Shown in pieces: positions 33,381 to 43,036 of a stretch of 64,000 bases of DNA. How positions within the stretch are numbered: the stretch's first letter is position 1; every line of letters begins with the position of its first letter. Below the pieces are notes generated by a model. That model was not told the DNA's origin and did no database searches. It worked only from the letters and a program-made list of their open reading frames with translations. Both the position numbers and the translations under genes were made by a program. Source of the DNA: Pontibacter korlensis (GTDB lineage Bacteria; Bacteroidota; Bacteroidia; Cytophagales; Hymenobacteraceae); NCBI RefSeq assembly GCF_000973725.1, contig NZ_CP009621.1:372001-436000 (forward strand), written 5' to 3'.

Positions 33381-35831
33381 ATGAAAGTCCTGAAATTCGG
33401 AGGTACCTCAGTAGGATCAGCAGAGTCTATAAACTCGTTGGTTAAAATCGTAAAAGAACAGCAGCAAACAAATCAGGCTGTTGCTTTAGTGTGTTCGGCT
33501 CTGAGCGGGGTTACAAACACACTGCTACAGCTTGTAACAGAAGCTGCGGAAGGAAAAGAGTTCAGCATTGGACTCAAAACGATTGAGGACCGCCATTTTG
33601 AGATTGTGAAGGCATTGCTGGAGGTAAAGTATCAAAATCAGGCTTTACTCGGCCTTAAGCTATACTTTAATGAACTAGAAGAACTGTTAACAGGCGTAAA
33701 AGCTCTAGGAGAGGCATCGGCAAGAATACGCGACAGAGTCGTTGCCTATGGCGAGCTATGCTCTAACTATACGTTAACGCATGTACTCAAGCAACATGGG
33801 GTAAATGCTGTTTTTGCCGATGCGCGCCAGTTCATCAAGACCGACAGCAACTATGGCAAAGCTGCCGTAAACGAAGCGCTTACCAACCAACTGCTCAGCA
33901 CGTTTTTTGAGCAGCACCAAGGAGCTACCCCTGTCATTACAGGCTTTATTGCCTCTGACCAGTGCGGCAACACCACTACGCTAGGCCGTGGAGGCTCTGA
34001 TTATACAGCTGCCCTGGTGGGAGCAGCCATGAGTGCAGCAGAAGTGCAGATATGGACCGATGTGGATGGTTTCATGACAGCCGATCCACGTTTGGTGAAA
34101 AAAGCATTCCCGCTCAAGCACTTGTCTTACAATGAGGCTATCGAGCTTTCCTTCTTCGGAGCTAAGGTCGTTCACCCGCCTACCATGCTGCCGGCTATTG
34201 CCAAAAATATCCCCCTTGTTGTAAGAAATACCTTTAACCCTACTTTCCCGGGCACAGCCATAGGTGCTCAGCCATCTGTAAACGGATCGCTGGTAAAGGG
34301 AATAAGCTCAATACCGGCAGTTAGCATGCTCAGCATACAAGGTGGCGGCATGGTAGGGCACAAAGGCTTTAGTGGCCGCCTGTTCAGTGCATTGGCCCAT
34401 GCCAGTGTAAATGTGATACTGATCACACAGGCCAGTTCCGAGTATAGCATCACTTTAGCTGTTTCACCAGAGGATGTACCTGCCGCTGTTAAGGCTATAG
34501 AAGCTGAGTTTGAGTATGAGCTGCTGACCCAGAAACTGTCCAAGCCTCTAGTAGAGGAAGGCTTTAGTGTAATGGCCGTAGTTGGGGAGAACATGAAGCA
34601 GGCCATTGGCCTGTCTGGCAAGTTGTTTAGCGCGCTTGGCCGTAGCGGCGTAAACGTCAGCGCCATTGCGCAGGGCTCTTCTGAGCTTAACATATCTGTT
34701 GTGGTAGACAGCGAAGATTTATCCAAGGCTCTGAACTCTGTACACGATGCACTGTTCCTCTCGCCAGTAAGAACACTGAATGTGTTTTGCTGTGGCACCG
34801 GCAACATAGGTGCTACCCTGCTGAAACAGCTGGAGCAGCACCAGGAACACCTGCAGTCTAGCCGCCACCTGAAGGTTAATTTAGTGGGAGTAAGCAACAG
34901 CAGAAAAATGGTCTGGAACCGGGAAGGCATCAGCCTGACTAGCTGGCAGGAAGAGCTGCTGGAGCAAGGCGAGCAGAGTGAGCTTAGCCGCTTTATCGAG
35001 CAGGCTGTAGCGCTCAATTTGCCGAATTCTGTTTTTATAGATAACACTGGCAGCGCAGACGTAGCCAAAACTTACAGGCACCTGTTTGAACAGAGCTTTT
35101 CAGTTGTTACCTGCAACAAGATACGTAACTGCGGCTCTTTCTCAGACTATTACAAGGACAAGCAGGTAGTACGAAAGTATGGCGTGGACTACTTCTTTGA
35201 GACAAATGTGGGGGCAGGTTTACCCATCATCAACACCCTGCACGACCTGCTCATTAGCGGAGACCGGGTACTGAAGATAGAGGCTATACTTTCCGGCACT
35301 ATCTCCTTCATATTTAACGAGTATAAGGGTGCCCGAACATTTGCTGAGGTAGTGCGTGAGGCGCAGCAAAAAGGCTTTACCGAACCTGACCCACGCGACG
35401 ACCTGAGTGGGCTTGACTTTGCCAGAAAGATGCTCATACTTGCCCGCGAAACAGGGTTGCCGGTAGAACTTCAAGACGTACAGATTCATCCTATACTTCC
35501 TGAAAACTGCGTTTCTGCCCCTACCGTGGAGGCATTTTACCAGGAGCTTGAAAAGTCTGAGCCGTACTTTGCCAAACTCAAAGACCAGGCCGCTGCAGCT
35601 AACAAAGTGCTTCGCTACATAGGCACCCTGGAAGCAGGAAGGGTTAAGGTAGAGCTGCTGAATGCAGGTCCAGAGCACCCGTTCTACAACCTCTCTGGCA
35701 GCGATAACATTATCTCCTTCACTACCGACAGGTACCGCCTCAACCCAATGGTAATTAAGGGACCGGGCGCCGGAGCAGAAGTAACCGCCGCAGGTGTTCT
35801 CGCTGATCTTGTAAGGGTTGCAGCCCAGTAA
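33381..35831 (+). CDS. thrA: Bifunctional aspartokinase / homoserine dehydrogenase
   Basis: Fusion enzyme of 816 residues that catalyses the first and third steps of the aspartate pathway to threonine. The aspartokinase part (about 1-300) has KVLKFGGTSVGSAESI and TLGRGGSDYTAALVG. Two ACT regulatory domains follow (about 315-455, for example GFSGRLFSALAHASVNVILI and LSGKLFSALGRSGVNVSAI), where threonine would bind. The homoserine dehydrogenase part (about 463-816) has the NAD(P) motif FCCGTGNIGATLLKQL and GFTEPDPRDDLSGLDFARK with catalytic acidic/Lys residues. It follows the attenuator and heads thrABC. Confidence 0.96.
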   Translation: MKVLKFGGTSVGSAESINSLVKIVKEQQQTNQAVALVCSALSGVTNTLLQLVTEAAEGKEFSIGLKTIEDRHFEIVKALLEVKYQNQALLGLKLYFNELEELLTGVKALGEASARIRDRVVAYGELCSNYTLTHVLKQHGVNAVFADARQFIKTDSNYGKAAVNEALTNQLLSTFFEQHQGATPVITGFIASDQCGNTTTLGRGGSDYTAALVGAAMSAAEVQIWTDVDGFMTADPRLVKKAFPLKHLSYNEAIELSFFGAKVVHPPTMLPAIAKNIPLVVRNTFNPTFPGTAIGAQPSVNGSLVKGISSIPAVSMLSIQGGGMVGHKGFSGRLFSALAHASVNVILITQASSEYSITLAVSPEDVPAAVKAIEAEFEYELLTQKLSKPLVEEGFSVMAVVGENMKQAIGLSGKLFSALGRSGVNVSAIAQGSSELNISVVVDSEDLSKALNSVHDALFLSPVRTLNVFCCGTGNIGATLLKQLEQHQEHLQSSRHLKVNLVGVSNSRKMVWNREGISLTSWQEELLEQGEQSELSRFIEQAVALNLPNSVFIDNTGSADVAKTYRHLFEQSFSVVTCNKIRNCGSFSDYYKDKQVVRKYGVDYFFETNVGAGLPIINTLHDLLISGDRVLKIEAILSGTISFIFNEYKGARTFAEVVREAQQKGFTEPDPRDDLSGLDFARKMLILARETGLPVELQDVQIHPILPENCVSAPTVEAFYQELEKSEPYFAKLKDQAAAANKVLRYIGTLEAGRVKVELLNAGPEHPFYNLSGSDNIISFTTDRYRLNPMVIKGPGAGAEVTAAGVLADLVRVAAQ

Positions 35832-35842
35832 AACCACACTAG

Positions 35843-35854
35843 AAAGTATACTTT
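35843..35854. repeat. Palindrome AAAGTATACTTT abutting the thrB start
   Basis: A perfect 12-base palindrome, formed from overlapping AAGTATA and TATACTT, fills half of the 23-base thrA-thrB spacer and ends directly at the thrB ATG. It has no Shine-Dalgarno character. Confidence 0.5.
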
Positions 35855-36814
35855 ATGAAAGGAATAAAAGTATTTGCCCCGGCCACTGTAGCAAATGTTA
35901 GCTGCGGATACGATGTGCTAGGCTTTGCCGTAAACACACCCGGAGACGAGGTGGTAATGCACCTGAATGACAGTGGGGAAGTAAGCTTGGACGTTATTGA
36001 GGGAGATGAGGGACGTTTGCCTCGTGATCCTGCCAAGAACACCGTTAGTGCTGTAGTTATCAATTACCTAAATCACTTAGGCATAAAACAAGGTGTAAGT
36101 ATAGCGCTTTACAAAAAGATGCCTTTCGGAAGCGGGCTTGGCTCCAGCTCTGCCAGTGCCGTGGCAGGCTTGGTTGGCATTAATGAACTGATGGGGAAGC
36201 CGCTAACGCAAGAGCAGTTATTACCTTTTGCCATGGAGGGCGAACGGTTAGCCTGTGGCAATGCCCATGCGGACAACGTTGCCCCTGCCCTTTTGGGTGG
36301 TTTGGTATTGATCAGGAGCTATAACCCGCTGGACGTGGTAAAATTGCCGGTACCTGCAGGCCTGGCCTGCGCATTGGTGTACCCGCATGTGGAGATACCT
36401 ACCAAAGAGGCAAGGCAGATTTTGAGAACGCATGTTCCGCTACAAGATGCGGTAACCCAATGGGGCAATGTGGCGGGGCTGGTAGCCGGTTTCTGCACAA
36501 ACAACCTGGACCTAATCAGCCGAAGCATGCAGGATGTTATCATCGAGCCTGTGCGTGCCATGCTTATTCCCTGCTTCAGCGAAATGCGCCAGCTAGCCAT
36601 GGAACAAAAGGCACTTGGTTTCGGCATATCAGGCTCAGGCCCTTCTGTTTTTTCGCTTTGCAGTAACTTAGATGTAGCCCGCAATGTAACGGCGGCTCTA
36701 ACCGCTAAACTTTCCGAGGCTGGCATCGACAGCACCGCCTATGTATCTGAAATAAACCTTCAGGGGCCGCAAGTAAAGCATTTACAACCTGCCCTTAGCA
36801 AACAGCACCCATAA
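35855..36814 (+). CDS. thrB: Homoserine kinase
   Basis: GHMP-family kinase of 319 residues that phosphorylates homoserine to O-phosphohomoserine. The ATP-binding motif PFGSGLGSSSASAVAG is at residues about 91-106, with an N-terminal FAPATVANVSCGYDVLGFA and a C-terminal GFGISGSGPSVFSLC typical of ThrB. Length is normal. It starts 23 bases after thrA and ends one base before thrC, so the three are cotranscribed. Confidence 0.95.
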   Translation: MKGIKVFAPATVANVSCGYDVLGFAVNTPGDEVVMHLNDSGEVSLDVIEGDEGRLPRDPAKNTVSAVVINYLNHLGIKQGVSIALYKKMPFGSGLGSSSASAVAGLVGINELMGKPLTQEQLLPFAMEGERLACGNAHADNVAPALLGGLVLIRSYNPLDVVKLPVPAGLACALVYPHVEIPTKEARQILRTHVPLQDAVTQWGNVAGLVAGFCTNNLDLISRSMQDVIIEPVRAMLIPCFSEMRQLAMEQKALGFGISGSGPSVFSLCSNLDVARNVTAALTAKLSEAGIDSTAYVSEINLQGPQVKHLQPALSKQHP

Positions 36815-36815
36815 C

Positions 36816-38111
36816 ATGCATTATACCAGCACAAATAAACAGGCTGCGCACGCGCCTCTGCAACAGGCCGTATTAAAGGGCTTGGCCGATGATGGAGGCT
36901 TATACATGCCAGCACACATACCTACGCTGCCTGCTTCCTTTTTTGAGCAGCTTCCAAACCTGTCTTTGCAGGAGATTTCTTATACAGTAGCCTCTGCTTT
37001 TCTAAATGGTGATGTGCCTGCGGGGGCATTGAAACCCCTGGTCGAGGAGGTTATGAGCTTTGACACACCTCTTGTGGAAGTAGAGCCGGATATCTACAGT
37101 TTGGAGCTGTTTCACGGGCCTACAATGGCCTTTAAGGATGTGGGAGCGCGTTTTATGTCGCGCCTGATGGCCTACTTTACAAAAGATAAGCAGGACAAGC
37201 TGAAGGTGATTGTAGCTACCTCCGGCGATACGGGTAGTGCAGTGGCAGCAGGCTTCTTCAATGTAGCGGGCATAGAAGTATACATTCTTTTTCCAAAAGG
37301 AAAAGTGAGTCCCTTGCAACAAAAGCAGCTTACCACTTGGGGGGGCAATATCACAGCCATAGAAGTAGAAGGCACTTTCGACGACTGTCAGCGATTAGCG
37401 AAGCAAGCTCTGGCCGACAAAGCGTTAAACAAGCAGCATGTGCTTACTTCAGCCAACAGCATCAACATTGCGCGGCTTATCCCGCAGTCTTTCTACTATT
37501 TCTATGCGTTTGGCCAGGTGCAGCAGCGGGATAAACCTGTAGTTTTCAGCGTACCAAGCGGGAACTTCGGCAACCTTACTGGTGGCCTGCTGGCTGCAGC
37601 CATGGGCCTGCCTGTGCATCGTTTTGTTGCCGCCACGAACCAAAACAAGGTCGTGCCCGATTACCTCATGTCAGGAGTCTATGAACCTAAACCGTCGGTG
37701 CAGACCATCAGCAACGCAATGGATGTAGGCAATCCAAGCAATTATGCTAGAATGAGTGCTTTATTTGGCGGTGAGCTGGAGCAGTTTCAGCAGCAGATAA
37801 CAGGCTGTACTTTCACAGATGAGCAAACCAGAAAAGCCATCGGCGATGTGTATCAGCAGCACGGGTATCTGTTAGACCCCCACGGAGCCGTTGCCTACAG
37901 TGGCGCCAAGCAGTTCTTGGCTGATAGTGGCGTTCCCGCTACGGCTATATTTTTGGAAACAGCACACCCTGCCAAGTTCAGGGAGGTTATGAACGACACA
38001 CTGGGAGAAACCATTGCTGTACCAACCAGGCTACAGGAGTTTGCGGAAAAAGAAGAGTACATCGTGCCAATGCCGAACAGTTATGAGGCACTGAAAGAAG
38101 TTTTGGTGTAA
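36816..38111 (+). CDS. thrC: Threonine synthase
   Basis: PLP-dependent enzyme of 431 residues that converts O-phosphohomoserine to threonine. The PLP Lys is in HGPTMAFKDVGARFMSR (about residues 90-106). ATSGDTGSAVAAGF (about 129-142) and VPSGNFGNLTGG (about 247-258) bind the cofactor phosphate and substrate. The N-terminal YTSTNKQAAHAPLQQAV is typical of the class. It is the last gene of the operon, and a terminator starts 25 bases downstream. Confidence 0.95.
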   Translation: MHYTSTNKQAAHAPLQQAVLKGLADDGGLYMPAHIPTLPASFFEQLPNLSLQEISYTVASAFLNGDVPAGALKPLVEEVMSFDTPLVEVEPDIYSLELFHGPTMAFKDVGARFMSRLMAYFTKDKQDKLKVIVATSGDTGSAVAAGFFNVAGIEVYILFPKGKVSPLQQKQLTTWGGNITAIEVEGTFDDCQRLAKQALADKALNKQHVLTSANSINIARLIPQSFYYFYAFGQVQQRDKPVVFSVPSGNFGNLTGGLLAAAMGLPVHRFVAATNQNKVVPDYLMSGVYEPKPSVQTISNAMDVGNPSNYARMSALFGGELEQFQQQITGCTFTDEQTRKAIGDVYQQHGYLLDPHGAVAYSGAKQFLADSGVPATAIFLETAHPAKFREVMNDTLGETIAVPTRLQEFAEKEEYIVPMPNSYEALKEVLV

Positions 38112-38135
38112 CCAAAGCCTCTAGCATACTAGTCG

Positions 38136-38185
38136 AAAGGCAGGGGAACCATGCATCAGCAAAAGGTTCTTCTGCCTTTTCTTTT
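38136..38185 (+). terminator. Terminator of the thr operon
   Basis: AAAGGCAGGGGAACC (38136-38150) pairs with GGTTC-TT-CTGCCTTTT (38165-38180), with a small bulge, and a T-rich CTTTT tail follows. Confidence 0.8.
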
Positions 38186-38267
38186 GCTTAAAATTCTGTA
38201 GTGCCTTGCGTCTTTTGGAAAAGTGGCCCGTCATCAGGGTGTAAAACAAATAAACACACAAAAGACA

Positions 38268-39335
38268 ATGGAACCTTTAGACATTTTCGCATCTCCACGC
38301 CAGGTAAGACAATGGAGACAAGACCGAGAGAAAAGATTAACCACCGAAAGATCAGCCGGCGCTGCGTATTCCAGCCACTGCTGCAATAGGAAAGAAAGAC
38401 AAGCGGGCAGCAGTTTAGGCAAGCTTTACGCTTTACTACTGCTTCTAACACTGCTCCTGCACCTTCCTGGTGTTGCCCAGACAAGCCAGCAGAAAAGTAG
38501 TGTCTACAAATCACTTTCCCCTGCCACAGATCATTACAAATACATTGGTGCAACTGATGCCACGCCCACAGGTGAGCACCTGGACAGCATAAGCTTTCCA
38601 GCTAAAGACTTCCGCAGAGGTGCTTATCTAAAACTACGCACGGTGTACCTGGACGTCCCGGTGAAGACTTTCAAGATTAAGCCATACCCGGCAAACAGCT
38701 CCGCACAAACCAGAGCAGAATTAGATTTTTTACTAGATCTGCAGCAAAAACGTACCGCTACCGACATAGCCAGAACTGACACCATGGCTGTTGTATACTA
38801 TGATCCTTTTACTGTGAACCTGCTCGACCCTGACTACAGCCGCAACGTGAATAGCTTGTTCTACATAGGGCGTCCTCTTGGGCCGTGGTTTAATCCTGAG
38901 CAGCTACCGGTTACAAAGCAAGTGTTACAGAATGTGATGCAAGATGCGACCTTCTACTTTTTTAGCTTAAAGGCACAGTTTAACAGGCCAAGGCCTTACC
39001 ATATAGAGCCCCACTTACACAACTTAGAGGCTCCTGGACATGCATCTTATCCGAGTGGTCATTCCTCAGCTTCTTATGTGCATGCCTACCTGCTCAGCCA
39101 TGTTTTGCCAGCGTATAAGGAGCAGTTTCTGAGCAATGCCTACGACATGGCCTTTTCCCGCGAAATTAGGGGCGTGCACTATCCAAGCGATTCAGAGGCA
39201 GGAAAAGAATTTGCTGCGCAATTTGTAGCACAGCTGATGAAGCGTAAAAAGTTTAAAGCTGATTACCTCGCTATGGAAGCAGAAATCAACAAGGCCATGA
39301 ACGAGTATAAAATTACCTCAACAAAAACTTTTTAA
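38268..39335 (+). CDS. PAP2-superfamily acid phosphatase (PhoN type)
   Basis: Phosphatase of about 355 residues from the ATG at 38268; a GTG further upstream (38223) is in frame but lies close to the terminator. The three phosphatase motifs are intact: KAQFNRPRP (KxxxxxxRP), YPSGHSSA (PSGH) and SREIRGVHYPSDSEAG (SRxxxxxHxxxD), in the C-terminal half. That order and spacing match class A bacterial acid phosphatases. The membrane segment LYALLLLLTLLLHLPGVAQ begins only near residue 53, behind an odd Arg/Lys/Cys-containing leader. The protein is either a type II membrane protein or has a miscalled N-terminus. The substrate is probably phosphomonoesters in the periplasm. Confidence 0.85.
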   Translation: MEPLDIFASPRQVRQWRQDREKRLTTERSAGAAYSSHCCNRKERQAGSSLGKLYALLLLLTLLLHLPGVAQTSQQKSSVYKSLSPATDHYKYIGATDATPTGEHLDSISFPAKDFRRGAYLKLRTVYLDVPVKTFKIKPYPANSSAQTRAELDFLLDLQQKRTATDIARTDTMAVVYYDPFTVNLLDPDYSRNVNSLFYIGRPLGPWFNPEQLPVTKQVLQNVMQDATFYFFSLKAQFNRPRPYHIEPHLHNLEAPGHASYPSGHSSASYVHAYLLSHVLPAYKEQFLSNAYDMAFSREIRGVHYPSDSEAGKEFAAQFVAQLMKRKKFKADYLAMEAEINKAMNEYKITSTKTF

Positions 39336-39368
39336 GATCTGTAAACATCACATACTCTATAAAAAGGT

Positions 39369-39863
39369 ATGATACAGATAACATCAATGCTAGCAGAGCA
39401 TGCAGAGGCTGTTTTAGATATTTATGGAGAGGGTTTACTAACAAGACAAGCCACCTTCAACACCCAGGTGCCATCCTGGGACGAATGGAACAAAGGGCAT
39501 CATACGTTCAGCAGACTTGTAGCGCTGGAGGCTGGTAAAGTAGTTGGCTGGGCGGCCCTCTCCCCTGTATCAAGCCGGCACTGCTACCGCGGGGTAGCAG
39601 AACTTAGTATATACATACGTGCAGCCAGCCGAGGCAAAGGAGTAGGGAACAAGCTTTTGCAGCACCTGATCAGCGATAGCGAAGCTAATGGTATCTGGAC
39701 TCTCTACTCCGCTACTTTTCCTGAAAATAAAGCCAGCATGAACCTGCAGAAAAAGCATGGGTTCAGGGAAATTGGGTACCGCGAGAAAATTGCTATGCTA
39801 CATGGGCTGTGGCGCGATACAGTGCTGCTGGAGCGCAGAAGCTGTGCGGTTGGGGTGTCGTGA
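39369..39863 (+). CDS. GNAT N-acetyltransferase, phosphinothricin-acetyltransferase-like
   Basis: 164-residue acetyl-CoA-dependent N-acetyltransferase. The acetyl-CoA binding loop is in ELSIYIRAASRGKGVGNKLLQHLI (motif A region RGKGVGNKL, about residues 90-98), followed by TLYSATFPENKASMNLQKKHGF and a C-terminal LHGLWRDTVLLERRS. This layout is typical of the Pat/Bar subgroup that acetylates phosphinothricin-like amino acids or methionine sulfone. The natural substrate here is unknown. It lies 33 bases after the phosphatase gene and may be cotranscribed with it. Confidence 0.88.
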   Translation: MIQITSMLAEHAEAVLDIYGEGLLTRQATFNTQVPSWDEWNKGHHTFSRLVALEAGKVVGWAALSPVSSRHCYRGVAELSIYIRAASRGKGVGNKLLQHLISDSEANGIWTLYSATFPENKASMNLQKKHGFREIGYREKIAMLHGLWRDTVLLERRSCAVGVS

Positions 39864-40419
39864 TTTACCTTTTTAAAATCAACTAGAGCTACATACCAAA
39901 GCAACTCAAAAGAACACAGCCACTAGTTTGCTCAAGCAACAAAGCATTACCCTATATCACAAAAGATACGCAAGAGCTTTGTCTCCTTCTTACCATATAT
40001 AAAAAATCAAGAGCCACCCTTAAAAAGTCTTGCCAAGAAACACAGCATTAAAATGAAGTAGTAACACAGGCTAGCCAAACTTGTTAAGTATTAATAACAT
40101 AGGAAATCAAACCTTAATCTGTTTTAAAACGTTATGCTTAGGTTGCAATAAAAAACACCTAAACCTTATGCGTATTCCCTGTTACAGTAACAGCTGTCTA
40201 TACTAAGACCTTTGTTCCCACATTGTTTTGCTAGGCAGACAAAATGATCGGCTGAGCACAAAGCACCACATTCTCAACGGAAAATAAATTTTTGTTTACA
40301 GAAAATATCGTTCATTTTTGTAGCTGACCCACCACATAACTGCGGTATATTTTAGTTACACATACACGTTCAAGGCCCAATGATTAATTGAGCTAGCGCA
40401 AACTTAATTTTACCTTTAC
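39864..40419. other. Intergenic region before the PAS histidine kinase
   Basis: 556 bases, AT-rich, without a recognisable gene, RNA or terminator. Only very short frames occur. It should contain the promoter of the kinase gene, but no TAnnTTTG box was found. Confidence 0.6.
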
Positions 40420-42969
40420 ATGACTCCTGAGCAGCAACTCAGACTACTAGATAAAATAACAAAGCATTCGCTCGATATTATCTGTTCTATCGATCGGGAT
40501 TTGTGTTTTACGTATGTGAGCGATGCTTGTCGCGACATACTGGGCTATGAGAGCAAAGAACTTATTGGTCGAAAGATCACAGACATTCTTCTCCCCCAGG
40601 ATTTCCTCTCCGTAGAGCAAATCGCTCGTGAGTTGATTGGGAGCGGGAAGAAGAATAACATTCCCAAGGTTAATATCCATAAGGAAGGGCATCATGTACA
40701 CATGCTGTGGTCCGGCGTGTGGTCTGACGAAGACCAGATGTACGTATGCGTTGGCCGCGATATAACAGAGGAAGTACTTACACGGCAGAAACTACAACAG
40801 AAGGAAGAGCTGCACCAGGCGTTAATGGAGCACGGGGCCAATGTGACCAAGATGGTTGATGAAGAAGGAAAATTTCTTTACACCAGCGGCTCTGCTCTGT
40901 ATGAGTTCGGTTATTCTCCTGAACAGTTGGTCGGTAAGAGTGCGTTCTCGCTCATCCACCCAAACGATGTAAGCAAAGTACAGACTTCTCTTTCAGAGCT
41001 TCTAACAGGTAAGGACCATGTTACTATCTCTGAGTTTCAATTTAAAGCGGCGGATGGTAGCTATAGATGGCTTGAGGGAGTCTTGAGTAATCAGTTGCAT
41101 AACCCTAGTGTGAAGGCAATCATCACCACTACAAGGGATATAACAGAGCGTATCGAGACAAGGCAGCGGCTGCAGGAAAGTGAGCAGCGCTACAAATCCC
41201 TTTTCGAGAATCACGCTGATGCAATCCTTTTCCAGAACAGAGAGGGACTCATTATTGATGCCAATCCTATAACCCTGACCTTACTAAAGCTGACGGAGCA
41301 GGAAATCCTCGGCCGTCCACTTTCAGATTTTCTTCCCGATGAAACCATTCCTATCTGTAACCTGACACTTCAGCAGGCACTGCGCGGTAAGGCTGTAAGG
41401 TATGAGTTACCTATACCCTTCGGAGGAAAGGATGTGCCATACTTCGACGTCATTAAGATACCGGTAAATGTTGATGGTGAAATTATAGGAGTATATAGCA
41501 TACTTCGGGACGTAACCAAAACATACAACTCTAACAGAATAATTGAGCAGCAAGCCTATAAGCTGGATAATATTCTGGAGAGCATTACAGACGCTTTTAT
41601 TACACTAGACAAAGACTGGCGCTTTAGCTATGTGAATACTGTTTTTGCAAACCAGGAGGGTTATACTCAGGATGAGTTAATGGGCAAAAACATTTGGGAA
41701 ACCTTCCCGAGTATGATTTCTACTGATTTTCAGAGAAACTGTAAAGAAGCCTTGGAGAGTGGGCAAGCCCGGCATTTTGAGGAAAGCTATCACCATACTG
41801 GCAAAGCCTTCAGGTACAGTGTATATCCTTCTGGTGAAGGTCTTTCCATTTACTTTACAGATATAACTGAAGCGCTGCAGACAAAAGAAGAGCTTGAGAA
41901 GCTGTCGCTAGTGGCTAGCAGAACAACCAACAGCGTCATAATTACCGACAGGGAGCGCAAGGTTGAGTGGGTGAATGATGGCTTCACCAGGCTGACTGGT
42001 TATACTTTAGACGAAGCACTTGGTCATACTCCCAATGAGTTGCTTCAGTATACAGATGGCCTGGATGAGGAAGCCAATAAGGTGATAAACGCAAAACTAC
42101 TGAAAGGCACTCCTGCTTCGTTTGAGGTCCTGAGTCACAAGAAAAATGGAGAGAAGGTATGGGTATCTGTTGAGGCAACTCCAATACATGATGAGAGCGG
42201 AAATCTTGTGCGTATTATCAGTATCCAAACCGATATTACAGCGCTTAAAAAGTCGGAGCTATCGCTGGCACGGTTAACAGAAGACCTGTACCGCCAGAAC
42301 AGCGATTTACAGCAGTTCACTTACATTGTTTCCCACAACCTCCGCTCGCCCATTGCCAATGCTTTAGGATTATCCACCATCCTGCAGAAAGCTGACAGAA
42401 GCTCTGCTACCTATGATACAGCGCTGAAGAACCTGCAGGAAAGTGCCTTGAAGCTAGATACGGTGGTGCGCGACGTAAACACCATTTTATCTATAAGGGA
42501 TAACAAGCACACGCAGCCCAAGGAACTGGTAGAAATTACAGAGGTATGCCAGCAGGCCTTTTTAAACCTGCAGGAGTCGCTAGAACATTGCGATGGTAAA
42601 GTGACTTTTGATATACAGGAAGGATTGAGCGTGAAAGCCAATAAAGCTTACCTGCACAGTATCTTCTACAACCTGATGTCTAATGCCATCAAGTATCGCT
42701 CAAGCGAGCGCGCCCTGAACCTACAAGTGAAGTGCTACACATGTCCGGAGAAAGGCGCAGTTATCACTATTTCGGATAATGGCCTTGGATTTGATATGGA
42801 GAAGGTAGGAAATGACCTGTTCAAACTTTATAAGCGCTTCCACCCGGATAAGAAAGGCAGAGGCATTGGGTTATACCTGGTAAAAACCCATGTGGAAGCC
42901 ATGGAGGGACGCATTGAGGTAAGCAGCCAGGTAGATGTTGGCACCAGCTTCTCTATCTACCTGAGCTAA
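40420..42969 (+). CDS. Multi-PAS cytoplasmic sensor histidine kinase
   Basis: 849-residue histidine kinase without membrane helices, so probably a soluble sensor. It appears to hold five PAS domains in series (about 5-120, 125-250, 255-375, 385-495 and 500-625), several with clear PAC ends (for example CVGRDITEE, TTRDITERI, SIQTDITALK). The dimerisation domain has the phospho-acceptor in YIVSHNLRSPIANA (His639). The HATPase domain has NLMSNAIKYRSS, ISDNGLGFDME and GRGIGLYLVKTHVEAMEG. No response-regulator gene is adjacent. It is flanked by a long spacer and a terminator, so it is probably monocistronic. The signal is unknown; PAS domains could bind haem, flavin or small ligands, but none is indicated. 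Confidence 0.93.
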   Translation: MTPEQQLRLLDKITKHSLDIICSIDRDLCFTYVSDACRDILGYESKELIGRKITDILLPQDFLSVEQIARELIGSGKKNNIPKVNIHKEGHHVHMLWSGVWSDEDQMYVCVGRDITEEVLTRQKLQQKEELHQALMEHGANVTKMVDEEGKFLYTSGSALYEFGYSPEQLVGKSAFSLIHPNDVSKVQTSLSELLTGKDHVTISEFQFKAADGSYRWLEGVLSNQLHNPSVKAIITTTRDITERIETRQRLQESEQRYKSLFENHADAILFQNREGLIIDANPITLTLLKLTEQEILGRPLSDFLPDETIPICNLTLQQALRGKAVRYELPIPFGGKDVPYFDVIKIPVNVDGEIIGVYSILRDVTKTYNSNRIIEQQAYKLDNILESITDAFITLDKDWRFSYVNTVFANQEGYTQDELMGKNIWETFPSMISTDFQRNCKEALESGQARHFEESYHHTGKAFRYSVYPSGEGLSIYFTDITEALQTKEELEKLSLVASRTTNSVIITDRERKVEWVNDGFTRLTGYTLDEALGHTPNELLQYTDGLDEEANKVINAKLLKGTPASFEVLSHKKNGEKVWVSVEATPIHDESGNLVRIISIQTDITALKKSELSLARLTEDLYRQNSDLQQFTYIVSHNLRSPIANALGLSTILQKADRSSATYDTALKNLQESALKLDTVVRDVNTILSIRDNKHTQPKELVEITEVCQQAFLNLQESLEHCDGKVTFDIQEGLSVKANKAYLHSIFYNLMSNAIKYRSSERALNLQVKCYTCPEKGAVITISDNGLGFDMEKVGNDLFKLYKRFHPDKKGRGIGLYLVKTHVEAMEGRIEVSSQVDVGTSFSIYLS

Positions 42970-42983
42970 CCAACCTATTTTAA

Positions 42984-43029
42984 AAAGCCGTACTTGGGGC
43001 AGGAGTAACTCTGCCATAAGTACGGCTTT
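42984..43029. terminator. Bidirectional terminator at the PAS kinase / GH95 junction
   Basis: AAAGCCGTACTT (42984-42995) and AAGTACGGCTTT (43018-43029) form a 12-bp stem that continues inward through GGCAG/CTGCC. A/T tracts flank both sides, so it can serve both converging genes. Confidence 0.85.
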
Positions 43030-43036
43030 CACTATT

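Noticed and set aside
34268..35068. 266-codon antisense frame within thrA
   Set aside because: Low-complexity Ser/Thr/Leu-rich shadow of a well-supported gene.
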